Shown: piece by piece, positions 37,156-45,726 of the stretch | Numbering within the stretch: position 1 is the stretch's first letter | Layout: every line of letters begins with the position of its first letter | DNA from: Candidatus Kuenenia stuttgartensis | GTDB lineage: Bacteria; Planctomycetota; Planctomycetia; Planctomycetales; Planctomycetaceae | Reading direction: 5' to 3' | Assembly: GCA_945861975.1 (NCBI GenBank) | Contig: CAMAXD010000003.1 | Coordinates: forward strand, 1-58,920 | DNA length: 58,920 bases | Made by a program: the position numbers and the translations under genes | Notes under the pieces: generated by a model | Told to the model about the DNA's origin: nothing | Database searches by the model: none | Seen by the model: only the letters and a program-made list of their open reading frames with translations

Positions 37156-37190
37156 CAAATGATCCGTTAACAAATGATCCGCTGACATTT
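37146..37190. repeat. 15-bp tandem repeat across a stop codon
   Basis: GATCCGTTAACAAAT is repeated exactly at 37146-37160 and 37161-37175, with a third diverged unit (GATCCGCTGACATTT) at 37176-37190. The first unit contains the TAA of the BON-like gene. The two exact copies suggest recent slippage. Confidence 0.85.
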
Positions 37191-37222
37191 CTTAGCAAAT
37201 GTGGCCAAGGCCGGATAAGTCT

Positions 37223-37273
37223 GAAGCCTCAGTGACAGCAGCAAATGCGTTGTCACTGGGGCTTCCTGCTTTT
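37223..37273 (+). terminator. Rho-independent terminator
   Basis: GAAGCCTCAGTGACA (37223-37237) pairs with TGTCACTGGGGCTTC (37251-37265), with one G-U, and CTGCTTTTG follows. It separates the BON-like gene from the beta-helix gene and its leader with repeat copy 4. Confidence 0.75.
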
Positions 37274-37334
37274 GTGGACGACCATTCCCGCAGGAATCAG
37301 TGAGGAGCATTTTCTCTCAGTCCGCCAACAAGTT

Positions 37335-37420
37335 ATTCTGTGCGTGGCTGCAATTGAGGCATTGCTTTGTATAAATCTCGCGAACACCCGGCCTCATTTC
37401 ATGCCGTGCAGAGATATAGT
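37335..37420 (+). repeat. Structured intergenic repeat, copy 4
   Basis: This is the fourth copy, on the plus strand, from ATTCTGTGCGTGGC to CCGTGCAGAGATATAG. The outer stem is GCGTGGC with GCCGTGC (seven pairs, two of them G-U). The inner stem is ATTGAGGC with GCCTCATT (one T-T mismatch, as in copy 1). The loop keeps CTCGCGAA and CCCGG. It lies upstream of the ATG at 37449. Because the open frame runs through it, an automatic start at 37245 would wrongly translate it. Confidence 0.75.
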
Positions 37421-37448
37421 TCGCGAGACACTTCAGAGGATTCGTGCA

Positions 37449-38852
37449 ATGACTCAGGCTGGCGACTTCGGAGCGACAGGCGATGGGCAAACGGATGATA
37501 CCGAGGCCCTGCAGCATGCGATCGACGAAGGAATTGGCGAACTCCTGTTGCCGCGCGGAGACTATCGAATCACACGGTCGCTGATTGTTGATCTGGCAAG
37601 AGTCGGTCGAACTTCGATTCGAGGCGAAAGCGGGACTGCCAGAATTCTAATGCGGGGTAGCGGGCCGGCAATACTGCTCAAGGGAACGCATACAACATCT
37701 GCCGCACCGAATGGGTTCCGCGATTCCGAATGGACTCATGAACGTATGCCGATGATCAGTCAACTCGAAATCGTCGGCGAACACGCTGAAGCAGACGGGA
37801 TTCGAATTGAAGGAGTAATGCAGCCCACAGTCACGGGCGTATTACTTCGGAAGCTGCGACATGGTATTCATCTTACTGGTCGAGCACGTAATGTGCTGAT
37901 CAGCCATTGCCACATCTATCACAACACCGGTGTTGGCGTCTTTCTTGATGGACTGAATCTGCATCAGACGATCATCAGTGCTTCTCATATCAGCTACTGC
38001 CGACTCGGCGGGATACGTATTGAACGCAGTGAAATTCGTAATCTGCAGATCACAGGCAACGATATCGAGTATAACAACAATGGAGGCCACAAAGTTCCGG
38101 ATGCGGATGGCGTTCCCACAGCAGAAATCTGGCTTGATGCGAGTGAAGGCAGTATTCGTGAAGGCACGATCTGCAGCAATACGATTCAGGCAACCTATAG
38201 CCCGAATGGAGCCAACATTCGAATCATTGGTCAGCCTCAGGAGAAAAACGCCAAGGTCGGCATGTTGGCGATAACCGGCAACCTGATCGGAAGTCAATGG
38301 AACAATATTCACATGACAGCCGCACAGGGCGTGACCATCACGGGGAATTCCATCTATTCGGGCCACAATCGGAACATGCTGATCGAAGAATGCTCACAGA
38401 TTGTGATGGGCGACAACTGTTTCGGTCACAACGCGGACTATGGCGTTGAACGAGAACTTTGTACCGGTGTTACGTTGAGAAAATGTCGTGACAGCATCTT
38501 CTCGGGCAATATCCTGCAGGACTGTTTAAGTGGCCGACATTTGTATCCTGAGGCCCCGGAACTTCAGCGAGAAGCGCTGCTGGAATTGTATGAATGCTCG
38601 AACATCATACTCAGCAACAACCAGATTCTGGATTCGGCACCTTATGGAATCAGACTGGCTGACTGCACTGACATCACGCTGGCGACAACGATCGTTTCTG
38701 ATCGCCGAACTCCGCCGTTGCAGAAGTCTGCTGTATTCTGGACGGGTGCCACGGGGCAAAGCATTGTGAATGCGTGCCGATTTGCCGGCTGCCTGGACAC
38801 ACCGTTTGTGGCCGAATCGATCGCGGTCAAATCCGCGTCCTTGCCTGAGTGA
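37449..38852 (+). CDS. Right-handed parallel beta-helix protein
   Basis: This is a pectate-lyase-like beta-helix protein of 467 residues from the ATG at 37449, with AGAGGA about 9 bp upstream. It begins with the typical head GDFGATGDGQTDDTEALQHA, then LLLPRGDYRITRSL, and continues as many repeats such as LQITGNDIEYNNNGGHK, GVTITGNSIYSGHNRN and NIILSNNQILDS. Catalytic residues cannot be assigned. There is no signal peptide from this start. A longer start at 37245 would add an artificial 68 residues that includes repeat copy 4. Confidence 0.85.
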   Translation: MTQAGDFGATGDGQTDDTEALQHAIDEGIGELLLPRGDYRITRSLIVDLARVGRTSIRGESGTARILMRGSGPAILLKGTHTTSAAPNGFRDSEWTHERMPMISQLEIVGEHAEADGIRIEGVMQPTVTGVLLRKLRHGIHLTGRARNVLISHCHIYHNTGVGVFLDGLNLHQTIISASHISYCRLGGIRIERSEIRNLQITGNDIEYNNNGGHKVPDADGVPTAEIWLDASEGSIREGTICSNTIQATYSPNGANIRIIGQPQEKNAKVGMLAITGNLIGSQWNNIHMTAAQGVTITGNSIYSGHNRNMLIEECSQIVMGDNCFGHNADYGVERELCTGVTLRKCRDSIFSGNILQDCLSGRHLYPEAPELQREALLELYECSNIILSNNQILDSAPYGIRLADCTDITLATTIVSDRRTPPLQKSAVFWTGATGQSIVNACRFAGCLDTPFVAESIAVKSASLPE

Positions 38853-38888
38853 GGTGAGGGCAACGCGGCTTTCGGATTGTTCACTTAC

Positions 38889-39587
38889 TCAGCGCTTGGG
38901 CAGCGGAATTGACATTGTTTCCAGCCTCGGCGGTTTGTCGATTGCCAGGGCTTCGCTCACGGTTCGCTGGATGACGGGCTGAGCCCCCAGTTGTGATTCG
39001 CGAACGAAACCCCGCGTCATTGATGCGGCCTTGGATGTTGCCGTTCGCGAAGGCAACATCACTTCAACAATCTCGGAAGAGATCTTCTGTCCGTCGTCGC
39101 CAATGAGTTCAACTTTGAGGCCGCATGTCACTTGATCGCGATGGCGATTCATATACGGAATAAAGCAACTGTAGGAATGCCCTAATGTTCCTTCTGTCCG
39201 ATGGATGTCCCATGCATCGGGTTCGAACGTGAATGAATGCAACGGTTCCGGATCGTCCAAAAGGTCCAGATCGTAATTGTCGTATTCGTAGATCACGACT
39301 TTGCCGTGAACTCTTGCGCCGGTTTCTCCGCGCGGGCCGAAAAACAGGATCTGCCCGGCAAAGCCGCGGGCCGGTTTATCATCCGGATCTCGGCCCTGAG
39401 CAGCTTCCCAAAGAGTCACGATCCTTACAATGTTCTTCTCGGTTTTCGGCCGACCGACCAGCCTGCCGGGGTCTTTGACCAACATCGACGGATCGCGAAA
39501 AATCGAGCCCGTTGAACTGCAGCCGACGCTTTGAAGCGCACAGCTGACAACCATCAAGATGGCAACTGAAAGGCGTTGAGTCTTCAT
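38889..39587 (-). CDS. Hypothetical lipoprotein
   Basis: This is a predicted lipoprotein of 232 residues from the ATG at 39587, with GGAAG about 9 bp upstream. The signal is MKTQRLSVAILMVVSCAL with the lipobox SVGC. The mature part includes FAGQILFFGPRGETGARVHG, YEYDNYDL and GHSYSCFIPYMNRH, then a conserved-looking C-terminal half. The family is unknown to me, although similar proteins are common in planctomycetes. It is divided from the secretin gene by the palindromic repeats, on the same strand. A role in envelope assembly is possible but unproven. Confidence 0.75.
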   Translation of the reverse strand: MKTQRLSVAILMVVSCALQSVGCSSTGSIFRDPSMLVKDPGRLVGRPKTEKNIVRIVTLWEAAQGRDPDDKPARGFAGQILFFGPRGETGARVHGKVVIYEYDNYDLDLLDDPEPLHSFTFEPDAWDIHRTEGTLGHSYSCFIPYMNRHRDQVTCGLKVELIGDDGQKISSEIVEVMLPSRTATSKAASMTRGFVRESQLGAQPVIQRTVSEALAIDKPPRLETMSIPLPKR

Positions 39588-39673
39588 CCGACGTTCTTCC
39601 TGCGTTTCGGGCTTCACTTTGAACGGGACTGGTTTGACGAGCCCGGCATCAGTTCATTTTGAGGCTTACGCAA

Positions 39674-39806
39674 GCGGCAGGAAATGTCCTGCCATCGTAG
39701 CGGAAGTCGCCAAGACTCTTGCCCCGAGTTCCGAAACTCTTTGCGAGTTCCGCTACGGTTAGTTTTTTCCTGCCGCCTGCCTTAGAACGCCTGAGGCAGG
39801 CATTGT
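39674..39806. repeat. Palindromic repeat unit and flanking hairpins
   Basis: CGTAGCGGAA (39696-39705) pairs with TTCCGCTACG (39748-39757), enclosing two GAGTT-rich segments. It is flanked by the small hairpins GGCAGGA-AATG-TCCTGCC (39675-39692) and GCCTGCC/GGCAGGC (39775-39801). All lie between the lipoprotein and secretin genes. A minus-strand open frame at 39649-39924 is made of this repeat and should not be called a gene. Confidence 0.7.
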
Positions 39807-39813
39807 CCTGTTG

Positions 39814-39947
39814 GGCAACGCCTTGAAGCATTTTCAGCAACGTATTAATAGGTTCCGAGTCGTAGTGGAACTCGCCAGAGTTCCCGGATTCAATGATTGC
39901 CATGGGATCTCTGGCGAGATCCACTACGAAATGCTTTTCAGCGTTGC
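39814..39947. repeat. Nested inverted repeat beside the secretin gene
   Basis: The outer arms GGCAACGCCTTGAAGCATTT and AAATGCTTTTCAGCGTTGCC are nearly complementary. The inner arms are CGTAGTGGA (39861-39869) with TCCACTACG (39920-39928), next to CTCGCCAGAG with CTCTGGCGAG. The whole could fold into one long cruciform or hairpin. It ends 8 bp before the secretin stop codon. The core resembles the GTAGCGGA unit at 39696. Confidence 0.75.
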
Positions 39948-39955
39948 CTGTTGGG

Positions 39956-42900
39956 TCATGGATTCTCGTTCGGCAGTGTTGCCGGCGGAGTCATGATTTC
40001 ACCGGACGATTCCGGATAAAGTTCCTGCATCAGCATCTCTGAACTGTTCTCAGTGTGAGGCACACTGTAGAGCGGTCCGTGAATCTCTTCGGCTTCCGAT
40101 TCGATGAAGTGCAGACGCTCGGATTCGACCTGTTTGATGAGTTCTGAATCTAGATCGCTCAGCACAATACGAGGCGTCAGGAAGATCAGCAGTTCCGTTC
40201 GGCTGACCGTCGTGCTGTCGTAGCGGAACGCACGGCCAACGACCGGCAGATCTCCCAGCCACGGCACTTTTCTTTCCAGTGACGAATCGCTCTTGGTAAT
40301 CATTCCGCCAATCACGATCGTTTGGCCGTTAGGCACATTCACGATCGTATCCGCGATCGACTGATTGATAACCGGTGACGTAATTGAGCTGCCATCCGGG
40401 TTGATGTAGATCGGGATACCATCTCCCTCCACCACATTACTCTTCGACGCAAACACATCCATCGCCACCATGCCGTCCGGTGTGATTCGCGGAGTCACTT
40501 CGAGAATGATCCCGGTGTCTTGTCGAATGATCGTTGGATTTGCTGCACCGCCGATAGCACTCGGCTGGGCTCCGTTTACGAGAGGAACGTTTTGTCCGAC
40601 GTTGACTCGTGCCAGATTATTATGTGTCGTGCGCACCTGAGGTCGGCTCAAAACATGAACTGTTCTGCGAGCTGCGAGGGCTCGCAACAGCACGCTGACC
40701 GCATCCGATTGGGCAGAGAACACAAACCCGCCAAATCCGAGGCCGTTGTTCTGCCGTCCCATCGAGAAGTTCGAGAGTCCCTGAGTGCCGACGGTTCCTG
40801 GCGATGTTGCCGTGGTCCCAAGACCTATGGTCGTGTTATTGAAGTTGATCCCCGGCGTTGTCGTTGTAGCGCTTCGGGCCAGCAACAAAGGATCCTGGAA
40901 ACCCAGCTCGATTCCAAACTCATCCGTTGCATCCAGGGTGACTTCCACCAGCAGAGCCTGAATAACGACTTCTGGTGGCTGAGCATCCAAGGTCTCGATG
41001 ATTCCACTGATCTGACTGAAGTATTGCGGCGAGGCACTGACGATCAATGAGTTACTATTAATATCCGGTGCCACCAGCACCTGCTGGCGAATTCGCTCAA
41101 TGTTACTGATCAGGTCTTCAGAGCTGTCCTGCAGTGCCTGCTGCTGCTCCAGAAAGTTCAGCAGTGTTTCAGCAACAAGATCCGCGGGAGCATTTCGCAA
41201 CTGAAAGACCGTCGTCTCCAGCTTTCGAGTATCATCGTTATCCAGTCGTAAAAGGATCGCTTCAACAACACTGAGAGACTCAGCGCTGCCGACCGCCAGG
41301 ACAGTGTTGGTGCGAATGTCCCCCGAGAATCGCAGCGGAATCAGACTGCTGGAAGTACCTTCCGTGCCAGCTAACTGAATTCCCAGTTGATCTTCCTGAT
41401 TCGTGTTATCAAACAGTGTTTCCAGAAGATCGACCGACTGCTGGGCATCTGCATTCCTGAGTGTGAACACCTTAATTTCCGATGTAGCACCTGGTGCTCG
41501 GTCGAGGGCTTCAACGAGTGCTGTCATCAGCGTCATGCTGGCTTCGGGGGCCGAGACAATCAGGCTGTTGGAGCGAACGTCCGGGCTGATTCTGACGTCC
41601 GCAAGGATACCGGACCGGATCAGATCCTGAACTCCACCATTGGACGTCAGGAACTCCAACGCGACCGATTTGTTATCACGCAGTTGCTGAGCACCGGTAT
41701 TATTGCCGCCACCAAATCCGCCGCCGCCCTGAGTCGTCTGCTGCGGTGGATTAATGACAGCCTGCAAAGCCTGATTGATGGTGTCACTCAGTTCTTGTGC
41801 AACAGCCTGCTTCAGAGGAATGATCTGCATTCTGACGGTCGCCGACGGATCATCCTTGTCAATTCTCTCAACAAGTTTCGTGACTTCCGCCAGCTCATTT
41901 GCGCGGCCCTGAACGATCAAAGAGTTTGTTCGAACATCGGCAAATGCTCTGACGCTGGTCCCGAGTCCTGGCCGTTCTTCGTAGAAACTCTCCAGAGCAG
42001 TTACAACCTGAGAGGCGATGGCGCTCTTCAGTGGGAAGACCTGAAATTCCAGTTCCGGACTAAGCGGTTTATCAAGCTCATCGGCCAGCTCAAGGATTGA
42101 CTGACGCTCGATTTCTGACGAGAGGATGAGGATCGCGTTTGGCTGAATCACGGGAATGAAAGCGGCCGTTTTTCGGCTCTCACTTCCGCGTTGACGAAGT
42201 TCTGTAAGTTCTTCGTAGACACTGGTCAGCAAAGTCGCCATAGCCTCAGAGTCAACATTCTGCAGAGTCAGTAAGTGAATTGCCGGGAGTGAACCGACAC
42301 TCATCGTCTCCAGTCGCTGGATGATCTCTTCCACCTTCGCGACATCGGCTTCATTCCCCTTCAAAATCAGAATACCAAGTTCCTGCATGGCCTGAATGTT
42401 GACTTCACCCCGGAGATTAATGGCGGGATCGTCTCCGTTTGCAAGTTCGCCAGTTGGGCGAGTCTTCTCATCATTCACTGCACCGAGTGTACCAACGCCT
42501 TCATCGGCCATGGAGACAAGCTGGTGAATCTGCTCATTCAGCTCTTTAGCCGTTTTAGCGGAGATGCCTTTGTTCTCGACAACTTTGACCGCCGCTTCAC
42601 TCCCGAACTCGGCTGGCTTGTCGAGATCGGCAACCAGTTTCTTAAGGTGATTCATCCGCGGAGCAGGGGCTTCCAGTACCAGCTGATTTGCGTCCTGATC
42701 GATGGCAATCCGGAACAGAGGCGACTCTTCCTTCCGTCCTGTTCCATCTTCAGCTCGGTCATAGACAGCAAAGCCCGGGAGGCCATTCACACTGTTCTTT
42801 TGCAGCGCGGCACGCTTCTCGAATACGACGTAGATTGTTCTGGCCAGCTCGGACGCATTGCCATTAGTCAGGGGAATCTCTTCGACAGACATCGGCCCCG

Positions 42901-43645
42901 GAGGATCGGCTGCGGCCACTTCCTCCTGAACAACTTTGCCACCATGAGAAACCGGGCGAATCGACGCTTTCGAGGGAACTCCATTCCAGTCAGAATCCTC
43001 CGCGGAAGCAGAGCGATTCCGACTGCGTTCCGAGGCACTCTTCGGCGCTCGAGCATCCAAAGAACCGGACTTGTCACGTCTTTTCGCGTTGGAAAGAACA
43101 GGGGAAGAACTTTTCTGGTTCTGACCGTCTCCGGAGACTTCACGCGAAGCCGATGCTGAACGAATCAGGGCTTCAGTCGCAGGTGTTCGCTCCTGTTCCG
43201 TTGATCCATCAGGTTGGATACTGGGACGCGAATACTCGGTACGTGCCTTATCAAGATTCAGAACAATCAGATACGACTTCTGAGCAAGAAGGCGATACCC
43301 CTGCGGTTCCAGTTCCTTGTTCAGGATACGAATCGCTGTCTCAAGATCGTACTGATTTTTGTCACGCCGCGCAAATCGACCGGGAGGAACCGAATCCATT
43401 ACGAGAGTCATCTCCTGACTCTCCGCAACATCCTTCAGGACTTTAGCCCAGGTCGTATCGAAGTAGTTGAGGCGGATTCCATCCTCAACTTCTGTTGCCG
43501 CGGTCTCTTTGGTTCCCGCCAATGCTTCGCGGAATGATCGTGGTTGTTCTTCGGACGCACCAAGACCACCGTGACGATTCAACAACAAACATAATGCTGT
43601 TGCTGAACTCAGCAGTCCTGCTGCCAGAAAGCCTTGCCGTTTCAC
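39956..43645 (-). CDS. Large stand-alone secretin (GspD/PulD family)
   Basis: This is a predicted outer-membrane secretin of 1229 residues, well over the 600-750 typical of GspD. The N-terminus has a signal peptide (LAAGLLSSATALCLLL), then a first domain (GIRLNYFDTTWAKVLKDVAE) like the N0/STN fold. A disordered Ser/Arg-rich stretch (about 150-240) is followed by a long series of secretin_N (NolW-type) domains in which VFPLKSA, IPLKQAV, VFTLRNA and VFQLRNA recur. The C-terminal secretin domain (VLSRPQVRTTHN, VGQNVPLVNG, PNGQTIVIGGMI, KVPWLGDLPVVGRAF) is intact. No other type II secretion or pilus genes are nearby. Confidence 0.92.
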   Translation of the reverse strand: MKRQGFLAAGLLSSATALCLLLNRHGGLGASEEQPRSFREALAGTKETAATEVEDGIRLNYFDTTWAKVLKDVAESQEMTLVMDSVPPGRFARRDKNQYDLETAIRILNKELEPQGYRLLAQKSYLIVLNLDKARTEYSRPSIQPDGSTEQERTPATEALIRSASASREVSGDGQNQKSSSPVLSNAKRRDKSGSLDARAPKSASERSRNRSASAEDSDWNGVPSKASIRPVSHGGKVVQEEVAAADPPGPMSVEEIPLTNGNASELARTIYVVFEKRAALQKNSVNGLPGFAVYDRAEDGTGRKEESPLFRIAIDQDANQLVLEAPAPRMNHLKKLVADLDKPAEFGSEAAVKVVENKGISAKTAKELNEQIHQLVSMADEGVGTLGAVNDEKTRPTGELANGDDPAINLRGEVNIQAMQELGILILKGNEADVAKVEEIIQRLETMSVGSLPAIHLLTLQNVDSEAMATLLTSVYEELTELRQRGSESRKTAAFIPVIQPNAILILSSEIERQSILELADELDKPLSPELEFQVFPLKSAIASQVVTALESFYEERPGLGTSVRAFADVRTNSLIVQGRANELAEVTKLVERIDKDDPSATVRMQIIPLKQAVAQELSDTINQALQAVINPPQQTTQGGGGFGGGNNTGAQQLRDNKSVALEFLTSNGGVQDLIRSGILADVRISPDVRSNSLIVSAPEASMTLMTALVEALDRAPGATSEIKVFTLRNADAQQSVDLLETLFDNTNQEDQLGIQLAGTEGTSSSLIPLRFSGDIRTNTVLAVGSAESLSVVEAILLRLDNDDTRKLETTVFQLRNAPADLVAETLLNFLEQQQALQDSSEDLISNIERIRQQVLVAPDINSNSLIVSASPQYFSQISGIIETLDAQPPEVVIQALLVEVTLDATDEFGIELGFQDPLLLARSATTTTPGINFNNTTIGLGTTATSPGTVGTQGLSNFSMGRQNNGLGFGGFVFSAQSDAVSVLLRALAARRTVHVLSRPQVRTTHNNLARVNVGQNVPLVNGAQPSAIGGAANPTIIRQDTGIILEVTPRITPDGMVAMDVFASKSNVVEGDGIPIYINPDGSSITSPVINQSIADTIVNVPNGQTIVIGGMITKSDSSLERKVPWLGDLPVVGRAFRYDSTTVSRTELLIFLTPRIVLSDLDSELIKQVESERLHFIESEAEEIHGPLYSVPHTENSSEMLMQELYPESSGEIMTPPATLPNENP

Positions 43646-44112
43646 CTTCGTGATCCTTCAGAATGCAGGCTTAGAATCGCCCCCCATTGGTTGCCATTTG
43701 TTGCCAGTGCGTCTTTGCAGGAGTTTCCAATCGCCCGCGTAACAACAGGGGGTTCACCGCTGTGAATTGTTTGAACAAGACGCAGAGGCACCCCGACAAC
43801 AAAGAGTTCCAATCACTCTCAAGTATCGGACCTTGACGGTACTAACGATGAGACCGGTTGTCCTGATCGAATCAGTTTTAAGGAGAGGATCAATGCCAAA
43901 GGCATGGCGGAAAACTGGACTATGGCCCTCGTTTCTGCACGAAGTCTTCCGAAACGGCAACGACTGCCGGAAAATGCGACCAGCAGCAGTCAAATAACTT
44001 CAGGACTATGCAAGCAATTTTAAGGAACAGGTTCGGCTACGAATCTCTTTCAGACCTTGATGTGGCATTCCTTTCTATTGCCTGCTATTCATTGATGTAA
44101 GACAACATTCCC
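43646..44112. other. Intergenic stretch before the usp pseudogene
   Basis: This 467-bp stretch lies between the start of the secretin gene (reading left) and the usp remnant. One possible peptide of 34 residues (43892-43997, MPKAWRKTGLW) has AAGGAG about 7 bp upstream, a good ribosome-binding site, but no recognisable sequence. It may be a decayed gene start. Nothing else stands out. Confidence 0.3.
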
Positions 44113-44676
44113 ATGCAATCCAATGCCGATTCGCTTTCAATATCGTTTGAGAACGACCTGTGCGAAAACGTGGTGAGTGCCATCTGATAGTTTTCGGATT
44201 AAGAAGTCTCTTTGAGTCTGATCTTGTTGCTGATCCGCACGATACGCTGGTGCGGTTGGTTCAGTCCGGGGTCCGGCCACTTCTGGCGGTCTCAAAACAA
44301 GTCGCGCCCATCAAAACGGTATTGATTGCCTGTAGCGGCTCGATGGAGTCCGCCAAAGCCATGAAGAACTTTTTTTTCAGAGCAACTCTGGCCAACATCA
44401 AAACTGCGACGCGTTTCTTTTGATGATGGAACAGGGTACGCAAACAATCTCCTCGCGGAGGCTACTGGCTACTGTCGAGCGCATGGACTTGAGACAGGAA
44501 CTGAGTGCATCACCGGATCACCCAAAGATCATTTATTGCTTTATATGCAAAGCTAGGATGCAGATCTCACAGTGGTTGGAAACACTGCACAAAATCTCCT
44601 TCTGAGACGCATCTTTGGGGAAACTGCATTGCACGTCATACGTAACACTGATAAGTCTCTGTTCCTTTCCCAATGA
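44113..44676 (+). pseudogene. Broken universal stress protein gene
   Basis: A Usp-like protein can be followed through three frames. The first intact piece reads CHLIVFGLRSLFESD, HDTLVRLVQSGVRPLLAV and PIKTVLIACSGSMESAKAMK. After a run of eight T (44370-44377) the frame changes and the Usp sequence continues as QLWPTSKLRRVSFDD, AEATGYCRAHGLETGTECIT and GSPKDHLLLY. An in-frame TAG follows at 44554-44556, and the Usp C-terminus (DADLTVVGNTAQNLLLRRIF, ETALHVIRN) runs to a TGA at 44674. The first 70 bp (MQSNADSLSISFENDL) are a probable, less certain beginning in another frame. It lies 51 bp before the dehydrogenase gene. Confidence 0.8.
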
Positions 44677-44727
44677 TCGCGGCTGACAATTGCCGAGCGT
44701 TCGCGAGAACATGAAAGACACAGAAAG

Positions 44728-45726
44728 ATGATTGAAGTTGCCGTCTATGACGCGAAGTCCTACGACCGGGAGTATCTCGGCAAGGCTGCCGGCGCACAGA
44801 ATATCGCCTGGCGATTCCACGAATTCCGTCTGAGCGAGGAAACTGCGTCTGTGGCCGGCGGCGCGCAGGCGGTGTGCATTTTTGTCAACGATCATGCCGA
44901 TCGACCGTGTCTGGAACAGTTGTCGGCACTGGGTATCAAGCTGATTGCCCTCCGCTGTGCCGGTCACAACAACGTAGATCTGGCGGCAGCGCGGGAACTT
45001 GGCCTGCCTGTCGTTCGTGTGCCGGCGTATTCGCCTCACGCAGTCGCCGAGCACACAGTGGGTTTATTGCTGACGCTCAACCGTAAGATTCATCGCGCCT
45101 ACAACCGGGTGCGCGAGTTGAATTTTTCGCTGAGCGGTCTTGTAGGTTTCGACATTCACAACAGGACCGTGGGCATTATCGGGACTGGAAAAATTGGCCG
45201 CATAACCGCGCAGATCTTTCGAGGTTTCGAAGCCAACGTCGAGGCGTACGATCCATTTCCTTCGACGGACTGGGCCAACTCGCACGGCATCAAATACACC
45301 GATATGGACAGTCTGCTGGCCGCAAGTGATATCGTCTCGCTGCATCTGCCACTCACGCCGGACACGCTACATCTGCTGAATGCTCAGACAATAGCCCGCA
45401 CCAAGCCTGGCGTCTTCATTCTGAACACCAGTCGTGGCAAACTGATTGATACGACAGCGTTGATCGCAGCCCTGAAATCGGGTCACATTGGTGGTGTAGC
45501 GTTGGATGTCTATGAGGAGGAAGAAGGCATCTTCTTTCATGACCTTTCCGGCCAGGTGCTGCTCGACGATGAGCTATCGCACCTGCTGATGTTTCCCAAC
45601 GTGTTGATCACATCACACCAGGCATTCCTTACCCACGAAGCGCTTAGCGAGATTGCTCGCGTGACGACAATGAACATTCTTAACCTCAATACCCATACGG
45701 CATTCATGGAAGGGACGACGTTATGA
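44728..45726 (+). CDS. D-lactate-type 2-hydroxyacid dehydrogenase
   Basis: This is an NAD-dependent D-2-hydroxyacid dehydrogenase of the LdhA (fermentative D-lactate) type, 332 residues. The NAD motif is GIIGTGKIG. The catalytic Arg is in LNTSRGKLID, the Glu in DVYEEEEGIFF, and the His in ITSHQAFLTHEA. RCAGHNNVDLAAA and YSPHAVAEHTVGL are also typical. It would reduce pyruvate to lactate under low oxygen. Its stop overlaps the start of the following usp gene in ATGA, so the two are coupled. Confidence 0.93.
   Translation: MIEVAVYDAKSYDREYLGKAAGAQNIAWRFHEFRLSEETASVAGGAQAVCIFVNDHADRPCLEQLSALGIKLIALRCAGHNNVDLAAARELGLPVVRVPAYSPHAVAEHTVGLLLTLNRKIHRAYNRVRELNFSLSGLVGFDIHNRTVGIIGTGKIGRITAQIFRGFEANVEAYDPFPSTDWANSHGIKYTDMDSLLAASDIVSLHLPLTPDTLHLLNAQTIARTKPGVFILNTSRGKLIDTTALIAALKSGHIGGVALDVYEEEEGIFFHDLSGQVLLDDELSHLLMFPNVLITSHQAFLTHEALSEIARVTTMNILNLNTHTAFMEGTTL

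Noticed and set aside
37245-37448. Upstream 68-codon extension of the beta-helix gene
   Set aside because: It translates the terminator and repeat copy 4. The ATG at 37449 has a good ribosome-binding site and begins the usual family head.
39649-39924. Minus-strand open frame of 91 codons beside the secretin gene
   Set aside because: It is composed of the palindromic repeats, has no ribosome-binding site, and its sequence follows the inverted arms rather than a protein pattern.
41387-42100. Plus-strand frame of 237 codons inside the secretin gene
   Set aside because: It is antisense to a clearly conserved secretin region and has no start signal.
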